Positions 17,540 through 26,004 of a stretch of DNA of 64,000 nucleotides are shown piece after piece (positions within the stretch are counted from its first letter, which is position 1; every line of letters starts with the position of its first letter). The stretch covers positions 62,001 to 126,000 of the forward strand of contig CAMCFT010000006.1 in NCBI GenBank assembly GCA_945874225.1. The letters run 5' to 3'. The position numbers were made by a program, and so were the translations under genes. The notes below the pieces were generated by a model. It was given only the letters and a program-made list of their open reading frames with translations, had not been told where the DNA came from and searched no databases. Origin of the DNA: Flavobacterium psychrophilum. GTDB taxonomy: Bacteria > Bacteroidota > Bacteroidia > Flavobacteriales > Flavobacteriaceae.

Positions 17540-19948
17540 TTAATTTTTTATAAATCTAATGGTTTCTGTTTTATCTAATCCGATAATTTTCATAAAATAA
17601 ATACCCACAGTAATTCCACTTATATCTATACTTTTTTGTTTACCTACTAAAGAAGTTTTGATTACCGCTCTACCGTTCAAATCATAAATAGTTACTGATA
17701 CCTTTTCATTAAATACTGAATTTACAGTTATAAAATTTTGAGCAGGATTGGGATATATTTTAAAACTGTCAACTGAATTTTCAAAAAATTTGGTGTTTAA
17801 AACTTCTACTCCAGTAATGTCCCAATTGAAATATTCCCATCCACCAGGAGCTGTTCTGGTACAAGTCAACCCCGAAACTGCACCATTTTCTGAAGAAACA
17901 TATAAATTATTATATCCTTGTATAGAATAAGTACCACACAAATCATTCAGGGTAAATTTTTGATTAGTGCCAATTGTAGTTGAACTACAATATAATTTGT
18001 TGCCTATGGAATTTAAATTAACATACTTGCCATTACTTCCTCTAAGAGAAATTAAACCTCCACCTGCATCAACTACTGTGAATTTTTCATTTATTCCCAA
18101 AGTAGTACTTGTACAAGTCATCAAGCTACTGACTCCAGAATAAGTAACATAATTACCATTATTTCCTTTCAAATAAATGATATTAGCAGATGTAACAACT
18201 GGAACTACCGCTGGAATAGTTGAATTTAAATAACCAAAATTCACTGAATTCACATTAAATTCTCCTGATATATTCACTATTCTGATTCCTTGTGAACCCG
18301 ATAAAGCAAAAGCACCGGTAGTTGTTATGGTTTGCCACGATTCCCAGCCTCCTGTTGCGGGAACATTAATATTAGCCAATATTTCGGTTCCTGCAGCATT
18401 TTGTATTTGCATTTTTCCTGCCGTTGCATTCCCATTTGCAACCCTAAATTCTATTGTATAAGTCCCCGCAGAAGCAACATTTACAGTGTATTTCATCCAT
18501 TCACCAGTAGTAAACCAACCAATGGTATACCCATTTGACAATAAATCAGAAGTAGTCGAAACGTCGACACCGTTGTTGCGATATGCCCAACCGTTATTCC
18601 ATCCCACATAATTTCCTGTTGTTCCTTTTACGTCTTCCCAAGCACGGTCCGAATAGGCATAACCATTCATTCCTTGATCGTAATTTGCTGTATAGACTCT
18701 TCCTGGAATATTGTTGATTACAAAAGGTTCTGTGTTTCTATTTCCGGGTTGAATAAAAATTGATCGTAGCACTTCGGTACTTGGCGTACAATTTGCTAAT
18801 TTGACATTTTCTGCTAATTGCATTACGGTATTAAATGCTGTAGTAGGATTAAGACTTGGATTTGTTCCTCCTAAATAATTTAAAAGATTTGTATAACCTA
18901 CGGGCCATTGACCATTAGCAAAATCATTTATACTAACAAATTTTTTCATTGGCCACCACGAAAATCCAATGTTATTTGCATTAAAGGTTTCGACTATTTT
19001 TGTATAGTTATCATTACTGTTTTCTCCATGTTCTCCACACCATATGGGTCTGTTTTGTGCTATACGAATGTCCGTTATCCATTTAATATCTTGAGTTGTA
19101 GCTGCTGACCAATATTTATGAAAAGAATACACCATATTAGCATCCCAAGCTGGAGTTAAACCCGTAAAATCATTCGCATACCAATTTCCTTCTATGAATA
19201 GGATGTGATTATCGCCATTGGCTCTAATTGCAGTGGTTATTCTATCGTAAATATTTCTTAAATCTGTTCCGTTTGGCAAATCCCAGGCTGGTTCATTTAT
19301 TAAATCATAGCCCGCCACCCAAGGCTCGAGCTTGTATCTTTCTGATATTTTTCTCCAAAGCTCAACCGTTTTGGTTTTATTTGCTTCACTCTGCCAAAGA
19401 GAAGGTTTTGTGCTGTCATAATCACTAATGTTATTGGCACTCTGACCGCCGGGAGCAGCATGTAAATCAATAATTGCATAAATTCCTGCAGCACTACACC
19501 ACGAAATTAGATCATCTAAAATAGTAAATCCTTGATTATTCCATACATCAGGAGTGCCGGCATTAACAAAATACTCATAATGAAGAGGCACACGCACTGA
19601 ATTAAATCCCCATGCTTTTATTTGATTTATGTCGGCTTGTGTAACATGATTGGAGAGCCAGGCATCATAAAATGTAGATGTATTCGTGCTTCCTATTAAG
19701 GTGGTAAGTTTCTGTTTCCAAGTATGTTGATCTGGTGCCTGATTGACTGAATTCATCATATAGCCCTCCATCACCATCCAATTGCCAAAATTCATAGCAT
19801 TCAAAACAACCTCTTGATTGTTAGAGCTATTAATGATTTTTTTACCACTTACTGCTAGTAGTTGAGCTCTTGAATTTTGAGGCACAAACAAACACAACAT
19901 TGCAGAAAAAATAAAAAATTTAACTTTTTGAAATCTATTTTTCATCAT
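17540..19948 (-). CDS. Modular T9SS-exported GH5 glucanase (GH5-CBM6-beta-trefoil-CTD)
   Basis: About 802 residues. The ATG pair at 19948/19945 (MMKNRFQKV) is preferred over a TTG at 19966 because the signal peptide then begins normally. Modules: signal peptide (about 1-28), GH5 catalytic domain (about 30-380) with NEP acid/base and WCGEHGE nucleophile, CBM6-like beta-sandwich (about 400-575, ending FNVNSVNFGYL), a fascin/ricin-like beta-trefoil with three GNNGNYV or GSNGKYV repeats (about 590-715) and a type A T9SS tail (about 730-802, IYPNPAQNFITVNS). It should be a surface enzyme that starts attack on polymeric beta-glucan. It lies between the MITE-like element and GH3 in the same direction. 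Catalytic specificity is inferred. Confidence 0.88.
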   Translation of the reverse strand: MMKNRFQKVKFFIFSAMLCLFVPQNSRAQLLAVSGKKIINSSNNQEVVLNAMNFGNWMVMEGYMMNSVNQAPDQHTWKQKLTTLIGSTNTSTFYDAWLSNHVTQADINQIKAWGFNSVRVPLHYEYFVNAGTPDVWNNQGFTILDDLISWCSAAGIYAIIDLHAAPGGQSANNISDYDSTKPSLWQSEANKTKTVELWRKISERYKLEPWVAGYDLINEPAWDLPNGTDLRNIYDRITTAIRANGDNHILFIEGNWYANDFTGLTPAWDANMVYSFHKYWSAATTQDIKWITDIRIAQNRPIWCGEHGENSNDNYTKIVETFNANNIGFSWWPMKKFVSINDFANGQWPVGYTNLLNYLGGTNPSLNPTTAFNTVMQLAENVKLANCTPSTEVLRSIFIQPGNRNTEPFVINNIPGRVYTANYDQGMNGYAYSDRAWEDVKGTTGNYVGWNNGWAYRNNGVDVSTTSDLLSNGYTIGWFTTGEWMKYTVNVASAGTYTIEFRVANGNATAGKMQIQNAAGTEILANINVPATGGWESWQTITTTGAFALSGSQGIRIVNISGEFNVNSVNFGYLNSTIPAVVPVVTSANIIYLKGNNGNYVTYSGVSSLMTCTSTTLGINEKFTVVDAGGGLISLRGSNGKYVNLNSIGNKLYCSSTTIGTNQKFTLNDLCGTYSIQGYNNLYVSSENGAVSGLTCTRTAPGGWEYFNWDITGVEVLNTKFFENSVDSFKIYPNPAQNFITVNSVFNEKVSVTIYDLNGRAVIKTSLVGKQKSIDISGITVGIYFMKIIGLDKTETIRFIKN

Positions 19949-19989
19949 TAAAAAATTTGAACTCAATTAAGAATTTAAGATACTATATT

Positions 19990-20252
19990 TAACCCGTTGG
20001 GTGTAATTCAATTTATATTTTTTTAAACGCATAGACCTGTCTGCCGAAAGGCAGAAACATAGTTTTTTATTGTTTTTTTTAAGACGTTTCACTTTTTGAT
20101 AGTGAATCATAGCTATGTGAACCTATGACCCGAGCGATAGCGAACAGGCGAAGCAATTGGTCTATCAAACTCTTTTTACTATGACTCTATGTGTTAAAAT
20201 TTTTATATTTCGTTAATAATTGAGTATTTTATTAATTGCACCCAACGGGTTA
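19990..20252. mobile_element. MITE-like element, 263 bp, with 19-bp terminal inverted repeats
   Basis: Both ends read taacccgttgggtg inward, followed by one mismatch and aatt, so the terminal inverted repeats match at 18 of 19 positions. The flanking 4-mer TATT is duplicated at 19986-19989 and 20253-20256, as expected for a target-site duplication. No ORF is present. The interior has several hairpins: ctgcc-gaaa-ggcag, catagctatg and a ccgagcgatagcga segment. It lies between the GH30 stop codon and the GH5 start; the right-hand TATT overlaps the GH30 stop codon by one base. It is probably non-autonomous, moved by a transposase encoded elsewhere. Whether it also ends or processes the operon transcript is open. 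Confidence 0.65.
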
Positions 20253-20255
20253 TAT

Positions 20256-21713
20256 TTAATACACTAAAGTTTGGATAGCGTGAGGCAAAATTGAAACTTC
20301 TGTTGCACTTGTCCCGATGCATAAATTATAAGTAACTTTTTTGCTGCTTTGATTCATTACAACAGTAACCACTTTCCCGTCTTGGTTTATAAAAGAGGTA
20401 GTTATCAAATTACTTCGAGTTGAGACGCTACTAATTCTTTTAGCATTTTTACCAATAAATTTAGAAAAATGTCCAATGAAATAGTAAGAAGGAGTATAAA
20501 TTAATTCACCGGTTTTTGTGTCTCCATGAATTGGCGCAAAGCAAAAATTACCTACATGGTTTGGACCTCCGTTTTCATCTAAAAGAATGTTCCAATCTGT
20601 CCAGCCCACGGTTCCATTATTAAAATCGTTTATCATTGATTTTCCATAACGTTCTCCGTTTTTCCATAGTTGGTATTTTTCTGCTTTAAAGCTTTCTACA
20701 CAACCTTCGGTAAAAAGCAAGTTTTTGTTAGGATACATTTCGTGAACTTTACCTACGTTTTCATACATTTGCTCACCACCACTCCAACTTTCATACCAGT
20801 GAAACCCAATTCCCCAAACATATTTATTTGCTTCTGGATCATCCAGAATTGTGCTTGCTCTTTGAGATAACAAATCTCTGTTGTGATCCCAAACTGTAAT
20901 TTTTTTGTCACCAAGTCCCGCTTTTTTTAAGGTAGGTCCAAGGTAATTTTTCAAAAAATCACGTTCATTTTCAGCCGTGTAAATACACGATTCCCATTTT
21001 TGAATAGCCATAGGTTCGTTTTGAATAGTTAATCCCCAAACTGGAATTCCTTCTTTTTGATAGCTATTAATGAATTTCACATAATAATTTGCCCATGATT
21101 GATAGAATTCAGGCAATAATTTTCCGCCTTTCAGCATATTTTTACTGTCTTTCATAAAAGCTGGTGGGCTCCAAGGGCTGACGTAAAATGTCAATTTCCC
21201 TCCTGCCGTTTCCATTGCTTTTTTAATCAAAGGAATTTTAAATTTACGGTCATGGTCGATGTTAAAAGTCTTTAATTCCTTATCACCTTCGGCCACATAA
21301 GTATACATATCACTGCTAAAATCACAACTGTTAATGTTGGTTCTAATTAGTGTGTACCCAATTCCTTTGTCTTTAGTGAAATAAGCATTCAACAATTCTT
21401 GTTGTTTGTCTTTTGACAATTTTGCAAAAACTTCGGCACTGGCATCAGTTAATGCTCCACCAATTCCTAAAAATGTCTGAAAAGTCTTGCTTGGATTTAC
21501 GAAAATACAAGTCTGGGTTTCCAGAGGTTGATTTATTTCAGAGAATTTCAGATTATCAGTATTTGACAATCTTAAATTAGTGCTATCTGCAGAAGTAAAA
21601 ACACTTACTACTTTATCTTTTGTAGAAAAAGGTTTCGGGGAAATTTTGTTTTTTTGCTGAGAAATAGCACTCACTGTAACCAGTAAAATGAGTGCGATAA
21701 TTGTTGACTTCAT
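20256..21713 (-). CDS. GH30 family glycosidase (beta-1,6-glucanase/glucosylceramidase type)
   Basis: A 485-residue secreted enzyme with a signal peptide (1-18, VTVSAIS-QQ). The GH30 (beta/alpha)8 domain carries the glucosylceramidase-like signature FLGIGGALTDASAEVF, acid/base in TIQNEPMAI (about E233) and nucleophile in LLFTEGCVES (about E336), plus the side beta-domain at the C-terminus. There is no lipobox or T9SS tail, so it is probably periplasmic. Bacteroidota GH30 enzymes of this kind in beta-glucan loci are endo-beta-1,6-glucanases (GH30_3); the subfamily here is inferred from context. It lies 278 bp downstream of a second GH30. The MITE-like element starts right after its stop codon. 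Confidence 0.88.
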   Translation of the reverse strand: MKSTIIALILLVTVSAISQQKNKISPKPFSTKDKVVSVFTSADSTNLRLSNTDNLKFSEINQPLETQTCIFVNPSKTFQTFLGIGGALTDASAEVFAKLSKDKQQELLNAYFTKDKGIGYTLIRTNINSCDFSSDMYTYVAEGDKELKTFNIDHDRKFKIPLIKKAMETAGGKLTFYVSPWSPPAFMKDSKNMLKGGKLLPEFYQSWANYYVKFINSYQKEGIPVWGLTIQNEPMAIQKWESCIYTAENERDFLKNYLGPTLKKAGLGDKKITVWDHNRDLLSQRASTILDDPEANKYVWGIGFHWYESWSGGEQMYENVGKVHEMYPNKNLLFTEGCVESFKAEKYQLWKNGERYGKSMINDFNNGTVGWTDWNILLDENGGPNHVGNFCFAPIHGDTKTGELIYTPSYYFIGHFSKFIGKNAKRISSVSTRSNLITTSFINQDGKVVTVVMNQSSKKVTYNLCIGTSATEVSILPHAIQTLVY

Positions 21714-21991
21714 AATTTATTTATTTTTAAGATTCTTCTAAATATGTACATTTTTCTTTTCCAATTTGTTGGAAACGATTCAATATTATTATTACACTGT
21801 CTTGTAGCTAGTCAAACATATTAATGTTTGCCAGATCCATTACTTAAAATATTTTGTTGCCTCATACACTTTTGTGAATATTGCATTTCATTATATAAAC
21901 ATCATTGTATTTAATCCGTGAAACTAAATGTAATTGAATTTCGTCCAACACTTAATTTAGAATCATCGTGAAGAAATTTATTTTCGTTTTT

Positions 21992-23443
21992 TTACCATAT
22001 ATAAGTTCCTACAGAGCCACTTTCTAATGAAGTAGTAATCCAACTGCCATTGTGTTTTATATTGAATAATTCTGTTGTAGCCCCATCATTTTCGACAATT
22101 AAGACTATTTTTCCACTTGGGGTTTTAAAGGCTACATTGTTCAAATTCCCGCTTAAATTACTTGCAATTCTGATTGATTCCATTGGAACAAATTTTGAAG
22201 CGTGTGCAATAATATAATAGCCAACATTTCTTGTAAAACTATCCGCTCCGGTTATTGTTAAAGCACCTTTGCATTGGCTACAGCCTCCTGGAGTATGAGG
22301 TCCATAAGAAGCATTATTGGCTAAATTCCATTCGAGTGCATTTTTACTCCAATTTCTCATAGAGCCTATTACAACATTTTTTAAATGCCATTTAAGATCT
22401 CCAGAAAAACTACCAGCAGAGGAAGTCCATTGTTCTGTAAAATAAACATTTTTACTAGGAAAAGCATTGTGAACAGTTGATAAAGCACTAATGTCTCCAC
22501 CGTATAAATGAAATGCCGAACCATTTATATAAGGATTTGCTGCGGCATCATTTAAAACAGCAATTGGATAATCCGGTTTGTCACAATTATGATCATAAAT
22601 TATAATTTTGGTATTGATTCCTGCCGATTGAAATGCAGGTCCTAAATTATTTTTTATGAAATTTGTTTGTTGAATTGATGACATATACAAGCTAGGGTTA
22701 TTACCTGGGTTTAGTGGCTCATTTTGCGGACAAATTGCATCAATTGTAATGCCCTCCGCCTTCATTTTCTGAATGTATTTCACAAAATATTGAGCATAAA
22801 CTCCATAATATTGTGGCAGTAAACTCCCACCAATTGTACTGTTATTATCCTTCATCCACACTGGTGCAGACCAAGGCACGGCCATGATTTTTATATTTGG
22901 ATTTATTGCCAATATCTCTTTCAACATTGGAATCAAATGCGTCATATCAGGAGCCAAGCTAAAGTTAGCTAGGGATAGATCTGTTTGTCCACTTGGCATA
23001 TCGTCGTAAGAAAATGGAACGTCATTCAAATCAGATGCCGCAATACTCAACCTTAAATAACTTATTCCGATTGAATTTGTGCCTGAACCAAATAACTCCT
23101 GTAACAATTCTTGTTTTTTAACAGCGCTTAATTGATTGATTACTTGGGCACTTCCCCCAGTAAGTGTATAACCAAAACCATCAACCGATTGAAATGTTTG
23201 AGTATCATTGACTTCAATATTTTGGTATCCATTATTAGTAGTTCCAAATGCTAAAACTGAGGATTGCTTTTGGAGTTTCACTGATTGATCTCCTTTGGTC
23301 AACCAAAAGTCAACCTCATTAGTTACTACTTGAGGTGGTATCGGTGTTGGTGGCATTGGGGTTGAACCTCCATTTGAATTAGAACAATTTGCCACAAGGC
23401 TGGTTAGCATAGCTAAAAAGAAAAATTTCATTATAGTTTTCAT
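21992..23443 (-). CDS. GH30 family glycosidase, predicted lipoprotein
   Basis: A 483-residue enzyme whose N-terminus is a lipoprotein signal with lipobox VANC (about C20), followed by a Ser/Asn/Pro-rich linker. The GH30 core contains GFGYTLTGGSAQVI, acid/base in CPQNEPLNPG (about E242) and nucleophile in YFTEQWT (about E337). It is clearly a different GH30 type from the neighbouring gene: the nucleophile context is TEQW rather than TEGC, and it has an extra GGCSQCKG segment with a possible disulfide. Membrane anchoring suggests a surface or outer-membrane step before the periplasmic GH30. It begins 10 bp after the gene upstream. The codons after its TAA stay open for 26 more residues (see findings). 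Confidence 0.87.
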   Translation of the reverse strand: MKTIMKFFFLAMLTSLVANCSNSNGGSTPMPPTPIPPQVVTNEVDFWLTKGDQSVKLQKQSSVLAFGTTNNGYQNIEVNDTQTFQSVDGFGYTLTGGSAQVINQLSAVKKQELLQELFGSGTNSIGISYLRLSIAASDLNDVPFSYDDMPSGQTDLSLANFSLAPDMTHLIPMLKEILAINPNIKIMAVPWSAPVWMKDNNSTIGGSLLPQYYGVYAQYFVKYIQKMKAEGITIDAICPQNEPLNPGNNPSLYMSSIQQTNFIKNNLGPAFQSAGINTKIIIYDHNCDKPDYPIAVLNDAAANPYINGSAFHLYGGDISALSTVHNAFPSKNVYFTEQWTSSAGSFSGDLKWHLKNVVIGSMRNWSKNALEWNLANNASYGPHTPGGCSQCKGALTITGADSFTRNVGYYIIAHASKFVPMESIRIASNLSGNLNNVAFKTPSGKIVLIVENDGATTELFNIKHNGSWITTSLESGSVGTYIW

Positions 23444-23453
23444 TTTGTGATTT

Positions 23454-25022
23454 TTATTCTACAGCACTCATTTTTTCAAGCACAGTCAAACTGCTGACCA
23501 TGCAATTATTCCAGAACTGGTCAAAACCAGGAGTCCAAAACGTTGGAATCTTTCCATTTTCCTCCTGATTATTTACAATACTGTTAGTCAACGCAATAGC
23601 TTTTTGGTAATATATTAATTCGCCTGTTTTTTTATACGCTAAATAGAATGTATCTATCATTTGGACAGCACTTGCGTCAATAGGTACATAACACAAGTAT
23701 TGTTCTAAGACAGAAGGTGCTTGCCACCTTTTAGTTGAATTATTCCAATTATCATACATTTCGGGTTTTTCCCAAACAACAAATTGATCCTCACAAAAGG
23801 CAATAAGTTCTTTAGCTAAGCGAGCATACGAGATATCTTTATCTAAATTATTCAACAAATATTGTGCAAACCATGATGCTTCATATTTGGTCAAATTTTT
23901 ATAGGGTTCAACTGCTTCTACATCTTCAAACTGACCTGTCCAATCGAAAGTTTTCATAGGATTCAACCATATCCATTCAATAGCAGAATCAATTGACTTT
24001 TGATATTGAGGCTGTTCATATCGAATAACTAGTTCGGAAAGAAGGTCAATAATCGCTGTGGGAATACACAACACATCAGATGTGGGTTTGCCTGTTTCTT
24101 TATTTATCCTAATGTACCAAGTTCCTGAAGGTAATTGATTTTTAATATAGGTATTAGCGATATTGATGGCAGCATTAAGATATTTTTTTTCTTTAGTTTT
24201 GTCATATAATGCAAGATACGTTTTCCCTGTCCTGGAAGGCTGAATCATAATAATCTCTTTGCTGAATTTTTCTGCGGTAAAGTTTCCCCCTTCATAAATC
24301 TGTGGAAAATATGCTAATGGAGATGTAGCGGATTCAGAATTTTTAATTAGATAGTCAGCTGCTGAGCGAGCGATTACCAATGAGGAATCTTTCTTGGGAA
24401 ATAGGCCATTATACATCAGCATGGCATCAATAACACTCCCAACTTCTAATGCAGAATAGCAATAGAATTCATGCTCACTATGATTGGGCTTGCCTGTGTT
24501 GTGCCAGTTTTGTATATGTTTCTGATTGTACATAAACTGCATTCCTTTTAGAAATGCGTCTTTGTACGAATATTTTGCTTCTGGATAGGGAGGGCAAAAA
24601 ACCGCTGCTTTATAAAACGACCTGCTGCCCGCCAAAACAATATCCAATCCATTATCGCTAATGGCTTCAACTTTAAGATTAACTTCCCCATTTGGTAGTT
24701 TGTCCCAAATTGGTGATAAAGTTTCATAGGGTGTTTCCGCCATAAAAGTATAATATTGCTTATCTGAAAATGAAAAAGCAGAATACCTGTATTCTTTTGG
24801 TTTGGATATTATCCAAGAGGTATTTTCATTTTGAAAGGACGGTGCATACTTGAACATTGAAGCTTTTCCATTCCAAAATGGTTGTTTGCCAGGTATTCCT
24901 GGGCGAATAGGAATCAACGATTCAATTATGCTCTGCTTACAAAAATCTTGATCTGCCTGCCTGTTTTGCCCAAAAATAGAGAGCGAAATAATTCCAAATA
25001 TATAAATAAGGATTGTTTTCAT
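23454..25022 (-). CDS. Secreted protein of unknown function, probable (alpha/alpha)-barrel fold
   Basis: About 522 residues from the ATG at 25022, which gives a clean signal peptide (MKTILIYIFGIISLSIFGQ). A longer start at 25082 overlaps the previous stop codon as TAATG and would add 20 polar residues, so translational coupling with that start cannot be excluded. I do not recognise a family. The rhythm of helices with aromatic and Gly-Trp turns (PSGTWYIRINKETGKPTSDV, FEDVEAVEPYKNLTKYEASW, YDNWNNSTKRWQAPSVLEQY) resembles six-hairpin glycosidase or epimerase folds. Candidate acidic residues lie in the FEDVEAVEPY segment. It lies between the phosphatase-fold gene and the lipoprotein GH30, so a role in the same glycan pathway is likely. 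Confidence 0.6.
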   Translation of the reverse strand: MKTILIYIFGIISLSIFGQNRQADQDFCKQSIIESLIPIRPGIPGKQPFWNGKASMFKYAPSFQNENTSWIISKPKEYRYSAFSFSDKQYYTFMAETPYETLSPIWDKLPNGEVNLKVEAISDNGLDIVLAGSRSFYKAAVFCPPYPEAKYSYKDAFLKGMQFMYNQKHIQNWHNTGKPNHSEHEFYCYSALEVGSVIDAMLMYNGLFPKKDSSLVIARSAADYLIKNSESATSPLAYFPQIYEGGNFTAEKFSKEIIMIQPSRTGKTYLALYDKTKEKKYLNAAINIANTYIKNQLPSGTWYIRINKETGKPTSDVLCIPTAIIDLLSELVIRYEQPQYQKSIDSAIEWIWLNPMKTFDWTGQFEDVEAVEPYKNLTKYEASWFAQYLLNNLDKDISYARLAKELIAFCEDQFVVWEKPEMYDNWNNSTKRWQAPSVLEQYLCYVPIDASAVQMIDTFYLAYKKTGELIYYQKAIALTNSIVNNQEENGKIPTFWTPGFDQFWNNCMVSSLTVLEKMSAVE

Positions 25023-25081
25023 TGTGTGATTTTTATTTTGTTCACGATAATCTTTTGAAATTATTAACTGTTTTTTATTCA

Positions 25082-25915
25082 TTATTTATAACTTATCTCA
25101 ACATAAACCGGCAGATGATCTGATGGATATCTTAAATCCTTAGAATCGCTTAGAACTGCATATTTCTTTACTTTGAATTTACTATTTTTAGATATAAAAA
25201 TATAATCTATCAATAATGTTACTGGTTCATTGTGTTTAAATCCATTGAAAGTTCCCGATGGGCCAAAAGGCTTTTCTTTAGAAATTTTTCTACAATCATT
25301 CATCTCTTTGTTTAGAGCAATAATCCTATCTTCTTTGGGTTGAGAATTTAAGTCTCCCATAAAAAGTACTGTATAGTTTTTAGTGTTCAATGCTGCAATT
25401 TTCGAAACAATGAGTAGAATTCCATTTGTTCTGGCCAATTCTCCCATATGATCTAAATGGGTATTGAAAACCCAAAATATTTTTTTCGTTTTCAAATCTT
25501 TAAACAATCCATAAGTACAAACTCTATTGAATGCAGCGTCCCAACCTTTTGAAATTTTATCCGGTGTTTCTGAAAGCCAAAAAGTATTACTTTCCAATAA
25601 TTTAAATCGATCTTTTTTATAATATATATTGGAAGATTCTCCTTTTTCAACCCCTTCTCTTCCTATCCCTATGTAACTATATTGAGACAGAACGGTTGCA
25701 ATATCAATTACTTGATGAGGTGTTGCTTCCTGAACTCCAAAAATATCCGGTTCATAAAATTGTATCTGCGACGTAAAAAAATCTTTGCGATGTGTCCAAT
25801 CATTTTCTCCGTCAACAGCAACATCTAAACGAATGTTGTATGTCATTACCTTTAAATTTTGTGCATTTAAACACAATAGATTTAAAGTTGCGATAAAGAA
25901 TAGAATATATTTCAT
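25082..25915 (-). CDS. Secreted endonuclease/exonuclease/phosphatase (EEP) family protein
   Basis: A 277-residue protein with a signal peptide (1-18, CLNAQ) and a complete EEP fold (DNase I/sphingomyelinase/inositol-phosphatase superfamily). All catalytic elements are present: MTYNIR, FGVQEA, FNTHLDHMG, FMGDLNSQP and the final SDHLPVYVE. Such proteins cleave phosphodiester or phosphomonoester bonds with Mg2+. The DNA-degrading, lipid-cleaving and sugar-phosphate-cleaving branches cannot be told apart by eye. It sits 90 bp downstream of the GDPD-GH16 gene and just upstream of the unknown protein. Two adjacent genes with phosphodiesterase-type domains in a glucan locus is notable. Confidence 0.85.
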   Translation of the reverse strand: MKYILFFIATLNLLCLNAQNLKVMTYNIRLDVAVDGENDWTHRKDFFTSQIQFYEPDIFGVQEATPHQVIDIATVLSQYSYIGIGREGVEKGESSNIYYKKDRFKLLESNTFWLSETPDKISKGWDAAFNRVCTYGLFKDLKTKKIFWVFNTHLDHMGELARTNGILLIVSKIAALNTKNYTVLFMGDLNSQPKEDRIIALNKEMNDCRKISKEKPFGPSGTFNGFKHNEPVTLLIDYIFISKNSKFKVKKYAVLSDSKDLRYPSDHLPVYVEISYK

Positions 25916-25949
25916 CTGTTTATAATATTTGTTTTTTATTGGAAGATGG

Positions 25950-25999
25950 AACGCCTATAACCATTTTCCTATGTGTTAATGTCCATTGACATGGGCGTT
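25950..25999 (-). repeat. Intergenic inverted repeat between GDPD-GH16 and EEP genes
   Basis: The outer arms aacgcc and ggcgtt pair across about 38 bases in the 89-bp gap between two genes of the same direction. No clear T run follows. It could be an RNA-processing or attenuating hairpin. Confidence 0.3.
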
Positions 26000-26004
26000 T
26001 CATT

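Noticed and set aside
19990..20252. CRISPR array or tRNA-like element
   Set aside because: There are no regularly spaced direct repeats and no cloverleaf. Terminal inverted repeats and target duplication fit a MITE better.
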